Below, piece after piece: positions 32,644-42,343 of a DNA stretch of 64,000 nucleotides (its first letter is position 1; every line of letters starts with the position of its first letter). Source of the stretch: Oscillospiraceae bacterium. GTDB taxonomy: Bacteria > Bacillota > Clostridia > Oscillospirales > Acutalibacteraceae. The notes below the pieces were generated by a model. The model worked only from the letters and a program-made list of their open reading frames with translations, made no database searches and was not told the origin of the DNA. The position numbers and the translations under genes were made by a program. Location: NCBI GenBank assembly GCA_910574995.1, contig CAJTCS010000001.1:62001-126000 (forward strand), in the 5' to 3' direction.

Positions 32644-33879
32644 GTGCGCAGAGTGGCAATAACAGGCCTGGGGGCCGTGACGCCCATAGGCAACAGCGTG
32701 GAAAGCTTCTGGGCGGGGCTGAAGGCCGGGACGTGCGGCATTGGGCCCATCACCCGGTTCGACACGGCGGAGTATAAGGTGAAAGTGGCGGCCGAGGTGA
32801 AGGGGTTCGACCCGCTGGCATATATGGAAAAGGGGGACGCGCGCAAGTTCGACCGGTTCTGCCAGTTCGCCCTGGCGGCGGCGGGCCAGGCCGTAGAAGA
32901 CAGCGGCGTCTGCGGGACGCTTCCGCCAGAGCGCGTCGGCACGTATTTCGGCTCTGGCATCGGCGGCATCGAGACCTTTGCCCAGCAGCAGCAGGCGCTG
33001 GTGGAGAAGGGCCCCCGGCGGGTGTCCCCTTTCTTTATCCCGGCGCTGATTATCAACATGGCCAGCGGGCTTATCGCCATCAAATATAACTTCCAGGGGG
33101 CGGCCATCCCGGCCGTCACGGCCTGCGCCACAGGCAACAACGCCATTGGCGAGGCCTACCGGGCCATCAAGCACGGCTACCTGGACGCGGTATTGACAGG
33201 CGGCGCGGAAGCGGCCATCATCCCTTTGGGGGTGGCGGGCTTTGCCAGCATGAAGGCCCTTTCCACCACGGAAGACCCCCAAAGCGCCTGCGTGCCCTTT
33301 GACGCCCGGCGCAACGGTTTTGTCATGGGCGAGGGCGCGGGCGCGCTGGTGCTGGAGGAATATGAACACGCAAAAGCCCGGGGGGCCAAAATATATGGGG
33401 AGCTGTGCGGCTACGGCGTGACCTGCGACGCGCACCACATCACCGCGCCGGACCCGGAAGCGAACGGCGGGGCCCGGGCCCTGAAAATGGCCTATGACGA
33501 AGCGGGGGGCTGCGGGGACGCCTCTAAGATATATGTGAACGCCCACGGCACCAGCACGCCGCTGAACGATTCCGGCGAGACCCTGGCCATCAAGAAGGGC
33601 CTGGGGGAGGAAGCCGCCCGCAAGTGCATGGTCAGCTCTACCAAATCTATGACCGGGCATATGCTGGGGGCGGCGGGGGCCGTGGAGGCCGTGGCCTGCG
33701 TGCTGGCCGTGCAAGAGGGCGTTGCGCCGCCCACCATCGGATACCGCGAGCCGGACCCGGCCTGCGACCTGGACTATGTGCCCAACGCCGCCCGGAAAGC
33801 GGATATCCAGCTGGCGCTGTCCGCCTCTTTGGGATTCGGCGGGCACAACGCGTACCTGGCTTTCCGGCCGGCGGAATGA
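32644..33879 (+). CDS. fabF: 3-oxoacyl-ACP synthase II
   Basis: A 411-residue condensing enzyme elongating acyl-ACP with malonyl-ACP. Nucleophile Cys in TACATGNNAIG (about residue 163), His in NAHGTSTPLND (about 303), Lys/His in KSMTGHMLGAAG (about 335-340), and final GFGGHNAYLAF. The GTG start with AAAGGAG nine bases upstream was chosen; in-frame upstream codons run into the repeat hairpin. Confidence 0.94.
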   Translation: MRRVAITGLGAVTPIGNSVESFWAGLKAGTCGIGPITRFDTAEYKVKVAAEVKGFDPLAYMEKGDARKFDRFCQFALAAAGQAVEDSGVCGTLPPERVGTYFGSGIGGIETFAQQQQALVEKGPRRVSPFFIPALIINMASGLIAIKYNFQGAAIPAVTACATGNNAIGEAYRAIKHGYLDAVLTGGAEAAIIPLGVAGFASMKALSTTEDPQSACVPFDARRNGFVMGEGAGALVLEEYEHAKARGAKIYGELCGYGVTCDAHHITAPDPEANGGARALKMAYDEAGGCGDASKIYVNAHGTSTPLNDSGETLAIKKGLGEEAARKCMVSSTKSMTGHMLGAAGAVEAVACVLAVQEGVAPPTIGYREPDPACDLDYVPNAARKADIQLALSASLGFGGHNAYLAFRPAE

Positions 33880-33967
33880 GAGCCCGCGGCTTTGAGACAA
33901 TATACGGCCCCGGCTTTGCCCGTTTAGAAGCCGGGCCGCCGGCAGGACAAGGGAAAGGAAGCGCATT

Positions 33968-34405
<438 letters not shown>

Positions 34406-34420
34406 CGGGGCGGGGAAGGT

Positions 34421-34490
34421 TTTTGAGGATCCGCAAGGGGGTTTTTCCTGAAAAAAGCCCCTTGCGCAGAGTTTGAGACAGCGTCTCAAG
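34421..34490 (+). repeat. Two-hairpin intergenic repeat, copy 2 (before fabZ)
   Basis: GCAAGGGGGTTTTT (34433-34446) pairs with 34452-34465 with one mismatch, then TTGAGAC/GTCTCAA (34473-34479, 34483-34489) follows after seven bases. The layout equals copy 1, but most stem bases differ while pairing is kept. Confidence 0.65.
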
Positions 34491-34524
34491 GCCCGCAGGC
34501 TGGCGTTATAAGGAGTGGACTGCT

Positions 34525-34953
34525 ATGACAAAGGAAGAGATCAAGGGGATACTGCCCCACCGGGAGCCCATGCTGCTGGTGGACGAGGCGGAGCTGGTAG
34601 ACGGCAAATCTTACGGCAAGTGCCGCATAAAAGGGGACGAATACTTTTTGCAGGGGCATTTCCCGGGGAACCCGGTGGTGCCCGGGGTGATACAGTGCGA
34701 GATGTTGGCGCAGTCGGCCTGCGTGTTGCTGGCGGGCCTGGCCCAGGGGAAGACGCCCCTGTTCACGGGCCTGGAAAAGGTGAAGTTCCGGGGGCAGGTG
34801 AAGCCCGGGGACACCCTGGAAACAGAATGTGAGCTGGTCCGCCAGCGGGGCCGGTTCTTTTTTGCCAAAGGCACGGGCCGGGTGGGCGGCAAGGTGTGCG
34901 TCAGCGCCGAGTTTTCCTTTGCGCTGGTAGACGCGGGCGCAGCCGCCGAATAA
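34525..34953 (+). CDS. fabZ: 3-hydroxyacyl-ACP dehydratase
   Basis: A 142-residue hot-dog-fold dehydratase. Shows LPHREPMLLVDE, active-site His in GHFPGNPVVPGV (about residue 48) and Glu in CEMLAQSA (about 62). AAGGAG precedes the ATG. It lies between accB and accC. Confidence 0.95.
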   Translation: MTKEEIKGILPHREPMLLVDEAELVDGKSYGKCRIKGDEYFLQGHFPGNPVVPGVIQCEMLAQSACVLLAGLAQGKTPLFTGLEKVKFRGQVKPGDTLETECELVRQRGRFFFAKGTGRVGGKVCVSAEFSFALVDAGAAAE

Positions 34954-34980
34954 AAGGCCTTTTGAAAGGATGGGACGGGA

Positions 34981-36294
34981 TTGTTCACGAAAATTCTGAT
35001 TGCGAACCGGGGGGAAATCGCCATCCGCATCATCCGCGCCTGCAAGGAGATGGGCATCTCTACGGTGGCGGTATATTCCCAGGCGGACAAGGAATCGCTG
35101 CATGTGGCGCTGGCCGACCAGGCGGTGTGCATCGGCGGGGCCCGGGCCGAGGAAAGCTACCTGGACGCCCGGCGTATTGCCGGCGCGGCGCTGGCCACTG
35201 GGGCCCAGGCCATCCACCCGGGGTATGGCTTTTTGGCGGAGAACGCGGGCTTTGCCGCGCTGTGCAGGCAGTATGGCCTGGTGTTCATCGGCCCGCCGGC
35301 CGAGACCATCTCGAAAATGGGGGACAAGGAGGCGGCCCGGCAGCTGATGCAGGCAAACGGCGTGCCCGTTACCCCGGGCACGGACGTCCTGCAAGGCGCC
35401 CGGGAGGCCCTGGAGCAGGCGGAGGCGCTGGGCTATCCGGTGCTGCTGAAAGCCAGCGCCGGGGGCGGGGGCAAGGGCATCCGCCGGGTGGACGGCCCCC
35501 AGGAGATGGAGCGCGCCTACCAGACCGCTTCCCAGGAGGCGGAGAAGGCCTTTGGCGACGGCCGCATGTACCTGGAGAAATACCTGGCGCCGGTAAAGCA
35601 TATTGAGGTGCAGCTGCTGGCCGACCAGGCGGGGCGCACGGTGTGCCTGGGCGAGCGGGAGTGTTCCATCCAGAAGAACAACCAGAAGCTGGTGGAGGAA
35701 TCCCCCTCCCCAGCGGTGTCCCCAGAGCTGCGGCAAAGGCTGATGGCGACGGCCGCGAAAGCTGCGAAGGCGGCCGGATATGTGAACGCGGGCACTGTGG
35801 AGTTCCTGTTGGACAAAGACGGCGGGTTTTATTTTATGGAGATGAATACCCGGCTGCAGGTAGAGCACCCTGTTTCTGAGCTGGTTACCGGGGTAGATAT
35901 CGTCAAATGGCAGATACGCATAGCGGCGGGGGTGCCCCTGGACTTTACCCAGGAAGACATACAGGTGCGGGGCGCGGCTATCGAATGCCGCATCAACGCC
36001 TTGGGCGCGGGGAAGGTGGACTTCTTCCATACCCCCGGGGGCCCTTGGGTGCGGTTCGATACCTTCCTGTACCAGGGCTACGACATCCCCCCGTATTACG
36101 ATTCCATGCTGGGGAAGATGATCGTCTTTTCCTCCACCCGGGAGGAGGCCATCCGGAAGATGCAGTCTGCCCTGTGCGAGCTGGTGGTGGGCGGCACCCG
36201 GAACAACATCGAAAGCCAGATCGACATTGTGCGGGACCCCCGCTTCAAGGCAGGGGACTATTATACGGATTTCATGCAGCGGCTTGAGGGTTGA
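34981..36294 (+). CDS. accC: Biotin carboxylase subunit of acetyl-CoA carboxylase
   Basis: A 437-residue ATP-grasp enzyme carboxylating the biotin of AccB. Starts ILIANRGEIAIRIIRA; ATP-binding loop in SAGGGGKGIR (about residue 160); catalytic GERECSIQ(K), EMNTRLQVEHPVSE (about 285-298). The start is TTG, with AAAGGATGG upstream. The carboxyltransferase genes accD and accA do not follow; the next gene is rbfA. Confidence 0.94.
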   Translation: MFTKILIANRGEIAIRIIRACKEMGISTVAVYSQADKESLHVALADQAVCIGGARAEESYLDARRIAGAALATGAQAIHPGYGFLAENAGFAALCRQYGLVFIGPPAETISKMGDKEAARQLMQANGVPVTPGTDVLQGAREALEQAEALGYPVLLKASAGGGGKGIRRVDGPQEMERAYQTASQEAEKAFGDGRMYLEKYLAPVKHIEVQLLADQAGRTVCLGERECSIQKNNQKLVEESPSPAVSPELRQRLMATAAKAAKAAGYVNAGTVEFLLDKDGGFYFMEMNTRLQVEHPVSELVTGVDIVKWQIRIAAGVPLDFTQEDIQVRGAAIECRINALGAGKVDFFHTPGGPWVRFDTFLYQGYDIPPYYDSMLGKMIVFSSTREEAIRKMQSALCELVVGGTRNNIESQIDIVRDPRFKAGDYYTDFMQRLEG

Positions 36295-36303
36295 ACCCGC
36301 GCC

Positions 36304-36386
36304 GCCGCCCCGTTGGCCTGGGCCGCGCCCAGGCCGCGGGGGCTGAGCCCCCGCGCTTTTGCCGGGGGCAAAAGCAACGGGGCGGC
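36304..36386 (+). repeat. Perfect cloverleaf-like repeat upstream of rbfA
   Basis: An 11-bp outer stem GCCGCCCCGTT (36304-36314) with 36376-36386 encloses three hairpins abutting with no spare base. They are GGCCTGGGC/GCCCAGGCC (36315-36335), GCGGGGGC/GCCCCCGC (36336-36354) and GCTTTTGCC/GGCAAAAGC (36355-36375), each with a three-base loop. All pairs are perfect. It is a four-way junction in single-stranded DNA or RNA. Confidence 0.8.
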
Positions 36387-36425
36387 GGGGGCTGGGCTGC
36401 CCGCCATCCGGAAAGGAGAAACAAG

Positions 36426-36809
36426 ATGCCTGGAAACAAGATCGCCCGGGTCACAGAGGACGTGCGCCGGGAACTGACGGCCATCCTGCGGGAAGTGAAG
36501 GACCCCCGGGTGAAGGGCTGCCTGCTTAGCGTGGTGCGGGTAGACGTGACCAACGACCTCTCGTACTGTACGGCCTATGTAAGCACGATGGAGGGCCTGG
36601 AGCGCACAGGGACGGCCGTGCAGGGGCTGCAGTCGGCGGCGGGATATATCCGCCGGGAGCTGGGACGCAGGCTGCGGCTGCGCCACGTGCCCCAGCTGCT
36701 GTTCAAGCCTACCGACTCCATCGAATACGGGGCCAGCATCTCCAAAATGCTGGAGGACCTGCATATCCCGGAAGCACCGGAGGGCGAAGAAGGGGGCGGC
36801 GCGCTATGA
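36426..36809 (+). CDS. rbfA: Ribosome-binding factor A
   Basis: A 127-residue 30S assembly factor with the type II KH fold. ARVTEDVRRELTAILREVKDPRV at the start, VDVTNDLSYCTAYVS, and YIRRELGRRLRLRHVPQLLFKPTDSIEYGASI. The ATG preceded by AAAGGAGAA was chosen. It overlaps nrnA by 4 bases. Confidence 0.95.
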   Translation: MPGNKIARVTEDVRRELTAILREVKDPRVKGCLLSVVRVDVTNDLSYCTAYVSTMEGLERTGTAVQGLQSAAGYIRRELGRRLRLRHVPQLLFKPTDSIEYGASISKMLEDLHIPEAPEGEEGGGAL

Positions 36810-37771
36810 CGGGGCTGGATTGCCAGCGGGTTGCGGGGCTTTTGCAGGCGTGGGACGACATGCTGGTGCTGTGCCACGCCTCGCCAGACGGGGACACCCT
36901 GGGCGCGGCCTCCGCCCTGGTGCGGGGGCTGCGGGCCCTGGGCAAGCGGGCGGACCTTTTTTGCGCAGACCCCATCGACCCCAAGTTCCATTTCCTCTTT
37001 GCCGGGCTGGGGCGGGAACACTTCACCCCCGCCCATATCCTGTCTGTGGACGTGGCCGACCCGGCCTTGCTGGGCGAGGCGGAGGAAGCCTATGCCGGGT
37101 GCGTAGAGCTGGCCATTGACCACCACAGCAGCCACAAGGATTTCGCCCAATACCAATGGGTAGAGCCGGCCGCCGCTGCCTGCGAGCTCGTCTACCGGCT
37201 GCTGGGGGCGCTGGGGGCCCCTATAGACAAGGCGACGGCGGACTGCCTGTACACTGGCGTTGCCACAGATACGGGCTGCTTCCGGTATTCCAACGTGACC
37301 CCCGGCACCCTGCGCGTTGCCGCCGGCCTGTTGGAACTGGGGGCCGACGCGGCCGCTATCAACCGGGCCATGTTCGAGACAAAGTCCCGGGCCCAGGTGC
37401 AGGCCGAACGCCTGGTAATGGCCGGGATGCGCTTTTCCTGCGGGGGGCGCTGCGCCCTGGTGCAGGTGCCCCAGGCTATATACCGGGAGACTGGGGCCCG
37501 GGAAGGGGAGCTGGACGGAGTGGCGGCCTTGCCCCGGCAGATCGAAGGGGTGCTGGTGGGCGTTACCCTGAAGGAAAAGCCCGACGGCACGATAAAGGCT
37601 TCTTTGCGCAGCAACCCCCCTGCCAGCGCCTGCGCTATCTGCGAAAAATTCGGGGGCGGCGGGCATACCTGCGCCGCAGGGTGCTCTTTTTCCGGGATCA
37701 CCATGGAGGAAGCCGCCCGGCGGCTGGAGGCCGCCTGCCAGGAGCACCTGCGGGGCCTGGGGCCGCTTTAA
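36806..37771 (+). CDS. nrnA: DHH-family nanoRNase/pAp phosphatase
   Basis: A 321-residue DHH-DHHA1 phosphoesterase degrading short oligoribonucleotides and 3'-phosphoadenosine 5'-phosphate. Metal motifs HASPDGDTLGAA (about 25), VDVAD (about 83), AIDHHSSH (about 107), TDTGCF (about 155), and DHHA1 signature GGGGHTCAAG (about 290). rbfA-nrnA is a conserved pair; truB-ribF, which usually follow, are elsewhere. Confidence 0.93.
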   Translation: MTGLDCQRVAGLLQAWDDMLVLCHASPDGDTLGAASALVRGLRALGKRADLFCADPIDPKFHFLFAGLGREHFTPAHILSVDVADPALLGEAEEAYAGCVELAIDHHSSHKDFAQYQWVEPAAAACELVYRLLGALGAPIDKATADCLYTGVATDTGCFRYSNVTPGTLRVAAGLLELGADAAAINRAMFETKSRAQVQAERLVMAGMRFSCGGRCALVQVPQAIYRETGAREGELDGVAALPRQIEGVLVGVTLKEKPDGTIKASLRSNPPASACAICEKFGGGGHTCAAGCSFSGITMEEAARRLEAACQEHLRGLGPL

Positions 37772-37793
37772 GGCCGGGAAGGGGGCGAAGGCC

Positions 37794-39269
37794 GTGACAA
37801 AGGGCGTGTCCCGCCGGTGGTTCCTCAACACCATCGGCGTGGTGTTCGTAATCCTGGTGCTGTTCATCGGCACCTTGTCCGTAATGGTGCAAAGCTCTAC
37901 CTACAGCGGCATGGAGCTGGCCCTGACCGGGCGCGTGGAAGAGCTTTTGAACTGGCTTTCGGGCAGCTCGGGGGGGTATGAGACCTCCGAGTTCGCGGCC
38001 ATCACCCGGGATTACATTGAGAACTATTTCCAGGACCGGAACAAGATGGAGATCATGGCCTTAAGCAAGGACGGCCGGGTGTTCATCACGTCCACAGGGT
38101 TCGAGCCGGACCAAAGCCAGGCCATGCCCGATTTCCAGATGGCACTGCACAGTGAAAACAGCGCCGGGAAATGGGTGGGGGAGCTGGACACGGGCGAGCG
38201 GGTGATGGCCATCACCCGGGCGGTGCGGGACAGCAGCGGCAGCCTGATCGGCGCCATACGGTACATGGTGTCCCTGGAACAGGCGGACCGGCAGGCCTGG
38301 GTGATTATCGGGGCGCTGATACTGGCCGGGGTGTTCGTGATGCTGCTGCTGACCTTAAGCGGCGTGTACTTCATCCGCTCCATCCTGGTGCCTGTGCGCC
38401 AGGTGACCCAGAACGCCCGGCGGATTGCCCAGGGCGACTTTGAGGTGCGCATGGAGAAGGCCAAGGACGACGAGATTGGCCAGCTGTGCGACGCTATCAA
38501 CGACATGGCCGGTGAGTTGGGCGCGGCAGAGCGCATGAAAAACGATTTTATCTCTTCGGTCTCCCACGAGCTGCGCACGCCCCTGACCGCCATCAAGGGC
38601 TGGGCCGAGACCCTGCAGGGGGGCGCGGACGGGGTGACGGAAGAAAAGGGCATTGGGGTCATCATACGGGAGTCGGAACGGCTGACGGGCCTGGTGGAAG
38701 AGCTGCTGGACTTTTCCCGGCTGCAAAGCGGGCGCATGCGCCTGCGGGCCGAACGGCTGGATATCATGGCCGAGGTGGACGAGGCGGTGTACCTGTTTAC
38801 CGACCGGGCCCATACCGAGCAGAAGCAGCTGCTGTATGAGGACAGCGATATCCCCGCCCCCGTGTACGGCGACCGGGACCGGCTGCGGCAGGTGTTCGTG
38901 AATATCCTGGACAACGCGCTGAAATACACCCCGGCGGGCGGGACGGTTACCGTGGCGGTGCAGGCGGGGGAAGGCTTTATCCAGGTGGTGGTGACGGACA
39001 CCGGCTGCGGCATCCCGGCCGAGCACCTGCCCAACGTGAAGCGGAAATTTTACAAGGCCAACCAGCTGGTACGGGGGTCGGGCATCGGGCTGGCGGTGGC
39101 GGACGAGATCGTGGCCATACACGGCGGGGCCCTTACCCTGGAAAGCCAGGAAGGGGTGGGTACCTCGGCGGCCATTTCCCTGCCCCTATGCGCCACGCTG
39201 GAGGCGGACCCGGGCCTGGTGGCGGACGAGGGGATCCGCAGGCTGCTGGGGGGGAAGGCACCCGGCTAA
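37794..39269 (+). CDS. Orphan membrane sensor histidine kinase
   Basis: A 491-residue kinase. Two membrane segments (about 12-34 and 165-190) flank a sensor domain of about 130 residues. A HAMP domain (about 195-245) is followed by HisKA with His in SSVSHELRTPLTA (about 259), N box ILDNALKYT, G1 DTGCGIP and G2 GSGIGLAVADEI. GTG start, 22 bases after nrnA. No response regulator lies nearby, so the partner is unknown. The signal is not indicated. Confidence 0.88.
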   Translation: MTKGVSRRWFLNTIGVVFVILVLFIGTLSVMVQSSTYSGMELALTGRVEELLNWLSGSSGGYETSEFAAITRDYIENYFQDRNKMEIMALSKDGRVFITSTGFEPDQSQAMPDFQMALHSENSAGKWVGELDTGERVMAITRAVRDSSGSLIGAIRYMVSLEQADRQAWVIIGALILAGVFVMLLLTLSGVYFIRSILVPVRQVTQNARRIAQGDFEVRMEKAKDDEIGQLCDAINDMAGELGAAERMKNDFISSVSHELRTPLTAIKGWAETLQGGADGVTEEKGIGVIIRESERLTGLVEELLDFSRLQSGRMRLRAERLDIMAEVDEAVYLFTDRAHTEQKQLLYEDSDIPAPVYGDRDRLRQVFVNILDNALKYTPAGGTVTVAVQAGEGFIQVVVTDTGCGIPAEHLPNVKRKFYKANQLVRGSGIGLAVADEIVAIHGGALTLESQEGVGTSAAISLPLCATLEADPGLVADEGIRRLLGGKAPG

Positions 39270-39350
39270 GCCGCCTGGCAGGCATACGGCGGCCCGGGGC
39301 GAAAGCTGGGCTGGGGAAGCAAGGACGGCCCGGCGGAAAGGAATTTGGAA

Positions 39351-40295
39351 ATGGAAAAAACCAAGAAAATTACCACCATCGGCGGCCAGGCCCTTATCGA
39401 GGGCATCATGATGGTGGGCCCCAAGCGTACCACCGCCGCCTTTTGCAGCGAGAAGGGGGATATCGCCACCGAGGACATAGAGGTAGAGCGCATTACAAAG
39501 AAACATCCCTTTTTAGGGAAGCCCTTTATCCGGGGCGTTTTCTCCTTTGCGGACACCCTGCGGCTGGGGTACAAGGCCCTGTCCCTTTCCGCGGACAAGC
39601 TGACCGAAGAAGATGGGGAAGAGGAACCCTCGAAGGTGGACAAGTGGCTGGAGGAGCACCTGGGGGAAAAGATGACCGGCATCGTGATGGCCGTGGGGGG
39701 CGTGCTGGGGATGGGGCTGGCGGTTTTGCTGTTCTTTTTCCTGCCCACTGTGCTGTTCAACCTGATACGGTCCGCCGTGCCGGGGGATATCGCCGGCTGG
39801 CGCTCCTTGTTCGAGGGGCTGCTGCGCATCGCCATTTTTGTGGGGTATATCCTGCTGGTGTCGCTGATGCCGGACATGCGCCGCACTTTCCAGTACCACG
39901 GCGCCGAGCACAAGACCATCTTCTGCTATGAGAACGACCTGCCCCTTACCGTAGAGAACGTGCGGAAACAGCGGCGGTTCCATCCCCGGTGCGGCACCAG
40001 CTTCTTGATATTGATGCTGCTGCTGGGGGTGGTGGTGGGGTTCTTCATCCCTTTCGAGAACCCGTTTTTGCGCACGGCGGCCAAGCTGCTGTGCATCCCT
40101 GTGATGGTGAACGTGGGCTATGAACTGCAAAAGGCCTGCGCCCGCCACCAGAACTGGCTGTCCCGCGCCATCACCGCGCCGGGCCTGTGGATGCAGCGCA
40201 TTACGGTGAAAGAGCCGGACGACAAGATGATAGAGGCCGCCATTGCCGCCATGAAGGCCGTGATACCGGAAAACGGCGAGGACCTGGTGGGGTGA
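39351..40295 (+). CDS. YqhQ-like DUF1385 membrane protein
   Basis: A 314-residue protein of the DUF1385 family. Signatures: GGQALIEGIMMVGPKR at the start, FRRTFQYHGAEHKTIFCYEN-like segment (YHGAEHKTI, about 183), and HPRCGTSFLI (about 206). Four or so membrane helices follow. The conserved His/Glu/Cys residues suggest metal binding. The family is described as a predicted metal-dependent membrane enzyme; activity is unknown. ATG with GAAAGGAAT upstream. prmC overlaps its stop. Confidence 0.88.
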   Translation: MEKTKKITTIGGQALIEGIMMVGPKRTTAAFCSEKGDIATEDIEVERITKKHPFLGKPFIRGVFSFADTLRLGYKALSLSADKLTEEDGEEEPSKVDKWLEEHLGEKMTGIVMAVGGVLGMGLAVLLFFFLPTVLFNLIRSAVPGDIAGWRSLFEGLLRIAIFVGYILLVSLMPDMRRTFQYHGAEHKTIFCYENDLPLTVENVRKQRRFHPRCGTSFLILMLLLGVVVGFFIPFENPFLRTAAKLLCIPVMVNVGYELQKACARHQNWLSRAITAPGLWMQRITVKEPDDKMIEAAIAAMKAVIPENGEDLVG

Positions 40296-41167
40296 GCGGC
40301 GGAACATACCGGCAGCTGTACCTGTGGGCCCGGGGGGAACTGCAGCGGGCGGGCGTTGACACCCCTGGCACAGACGCGGCCCTATTGTGCGGGCATTTTT
40401 TCGGGCTGGACCGCCCCGGCCTGGCCCTGCATGGGCAGGAGGCCTGCCCCCCGGCCAAAAGGGGGGCTTTTCAACAGGCGGTGGCCCAGCGGGCTGCCCG
40501 CAGGCCATTGCAGTACATCCTGGGCCGGTGGGGGTTCATGGGGCTTTCCCTTTGGGTGGGGGAAGGCGTGCTGGTCCCCCGGGAGGACACGGCCGTGCTG
40601 GTGGAAGAGGTATCCAAAAGGCTGGAGGGGGCGGCCCTCCCCCGGGGCCTGGACCTATGCGCGGGCACAGGGGCCGTGGGCCTGGGTATTTGCAGCCTGC
40701 GGCCAGACGCGCAGGTAGCCTGTGTAGAAGTGTCCCCCGCGGCCATGGGGTATCTGGAAAAGAACCTGTCCGCATACCCCCAGTACCGGGCCCGGGCGTT
40801 CCAGGGGGACATATTGGACCCCCGGACCGCCCGGGCGTTCCAGGGCGGGCTGGACTTCCTTGCGGCGAATCCCCCTTATATCGCGGCCCATGAATGGGTG
40901 GCCCTGCAGCCGGAGGTGCGGCAAGAGCCCGCCCTGGCCCTGGACGGCGGGGCGGACGGCCTGGGGTTCTACCGGGCCATTGGGGCGCTGTGGGCCCCCT
41001 TGCTGCGGCCTGGCGGGGTGCTGGGGGTTGAGATCGGTGAAAGCCAGGCGGAGGCGGTCTGTGCCATTTTCCAGGGGCACGGGTTTACCGGCCTGTCCCT
41101 GCATAAGGATTGGGCCGGCCTGCCCCGGGCTGTTTTAGGGATCAAAGAGGGCCCGGGCGGGGCTTAG
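40292..41167 (+). CDS. prmC: Release-factor glutamine N5-methyltransferase
   Basis: A 291-residue SAM-dependent enzyme methylating the GGQ glutamine of RF1/RF2. SAM motif DLCAGTGAVGLGI (about 120) and substrate-binding NPPYI (about 192) with VPREDT before. The GTG start overlaps the yqhQ stop (GTGA). The NPPY motif is intact. In Bacillota prmC commonly follows the DUF1385 gene and prfA; prfA is not here. Confidence 0.93.
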   Translation: MSGGTYRQLYLWARGELQRAGVDTPGTDAALLCGHFFGLDRPGLALHGQEACPPAKRGAFQQAVAQRAARRPLQYILGRWGFMGLSLWVGEGVLVPREDTAVLVEEVSKRLEGAALPRGLDLCAGTGAVGLGICSLRPDAQVACVEVSPAAMGYLEKNLSAYPQYRARAFQGDILDPRTARAFQGGLDFLAANPPYIAAHEWVALQPEVRQEPALALDGGADGLGFYRAIGALWAPLLRPGGVLGVEIGESQAEAVCAIFQGHGFTGLSLHKDWAGLPRAVLGIKEGPGGA

Positions 41168-41238
41168 AGGGGGCCCCTGTAAAAAAAATGCCCCCACCGC
41201 GGGGGGCTGGAAATAATGCGAACAGGAGTGGTCAAAGC

Positions 41239-41913
41239 ATGAGCAAGCAGACGCGATGGAACTATACCGGGCGGTACGCCGGGCAGCACATGCCCAGGCG
41301 CATTGTCGCCATGTTTGCCGCCGTTATCGCCATGGGCCTGGGGGTATCCCTATATGTGCTGGGCGGCATGGGGGCGGATCCCTTTTCCACCTTGAACCTG
41401 GGGGTGTCCTCCAGGCTGGGGTTAAGCTTTGGCGCCTGGCAGATCCTCTTTAACGCGGTGCTGCTGGTGGGGGTGTTTTTCGTTGACCGTTCCATGCTGG
41501 GGCTGGGCACACTGGGCAATATGTTTTTGGTGGGGCTTTCCGCCGACTTTTTCAGCCCCATCCTGGCGGGCCTCGCGCCCCCTACGGAGGGGATGGGCAT
41601 CCCCTTGCGCTTGGCCCTGACCCTGTCCGGCGTTGTGTGCCAGATCCTGGGCTGCTCTTTTTACGTGACGGCCAACCTGGGCATGGCCCCCTACGACTGC
41701 GTATCCTTCATTGTGCCCAACAAGACGAAGCTGCCTTTCCGTTGGTGGCGCATCATCAGCGACTTCACCTGCGTGGGCGTTGGCTTTGCCTGCGGCGCGA
41801 CTGTGGGTGTGGGCACGCTGATTATGGCTTTTGGCACGGGGCCCCTGCTGCCCCTGTGCAACCGGTATATCGCCGCGCCCGTGTTGAAAATAGCGGAAAT
41901 CCCGAAAGGCTAA
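41239..41913 (+). CDS. YczE/YyaS-like membrane protein
   Basis: A 224-residue integral membrane protein with five to six hydrophobic helices. MGLGVSLYVLGGMGADPFSTLNLGVS and the repeated MAPYDCVSFIVP/ GVGTLIMAFGTGPLLP pattern match the YczE/YitT-like family, whose transport or regulatory role is unclear. ATG with AGGAG upstream. Stands alone, 71 bases after prmC. Confidence 0.8.
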   Translation: MSKQTRWNYTGRYAGQHMPRRIVAMFAAVIAMGLGVSLYVLGGMGADPFSTLNLGVSSRLGLSFGAWQILFNAVLLVGVFFVDRSMLGLGTLGNMFLVGLSADFFSPILAGLAPPTEGMGIPLRLALTLSGVVCQILGCSFYVTANLGMAPYDCVSFIVPNKTKLPFRWWRIISDFTCVGVGFACGATVGVGTLIMAFGTGPLLPLCNRYIAAPVLKIAEIPKG

Positions 41914-41981
41914 AAGCTGCGGCGTCCATGGGGGCGCGCCATGGCCGTACAGGGCTATTTCAAAAATATTTCAAAAAACCC

Positions 41982-42010
41982 TTGCATTTTCCGGCCAAAT
42001 CGTGTAGAAT
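41982..42010 (+). promoter_or_regulatory. Promoter of tRNA-Val
   Basis: TTGCAT (41982-41987) and TAGAAT (42005-42010), 17-base spacer, 42 bases before the tRNA. Confidence 0.75.
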
Positions 42011-42052
42011 AAAAGAACAGTCGGCATAGGGGTTTACCCCCTTGCCGTATAA

Positions 42053-42129
42053 GGGCGCTTAGCTCAGCTGGCTAGAGCACCTGCTTGACGTGCAGGGGGT
42101 CAGCGGTTCAAGTCCGTTAGCGCCCACCA
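42053..42129 (+). tRNA. tRNA-Val (GAC anticodon)
   Basis: A 77-base cloverleaf with encoded CCA: acceptor GGGCGCT/AGCGCCC, anticodon stem CCTGC/GCAGG around TTGACGT (anticodon GAC), T-loop TTCAAGT. Confidence 0.96.
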
Positions 42130-42136
42130 GTGAAAT

Positions 42137-42166
42137 CCCTAGGAATCATGCGGTTCCTGGGGTTTT
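42137..42166 (+). terminator. Terminator after tRNA-Val
   Basis: CCCTAGGAA (42137-42145) pairs with TTCCTGGGG (42154-42162), one wobble, then TTTT. Confidence 0.75.
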
Positions 42167-42343
42167 GCTTTGTGCGCGGTTATGCTGGGGTTGGGCGCCT
42201 TTTGGGTGCTTCTGAAATTGGCTGTGCCCGCAACCTCCCGCCCACGCCTTTTTCAAAAGGGGCGGCCCCCAGCCGGGGCTGCGGATAACAGGGCTTCCCG
42301 CGCCGCCCCGGGTTTAACCTGGAAGGAAGGAGGCGGCCAAAGC

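Noticed and set aside
42170-42343. Upstream in-frame extension of recG
   Set aside because: Begins in the tRNA-Val terminator; the ATG at 42344 has GGAAGGAGG and the normal RecG N-terminus.
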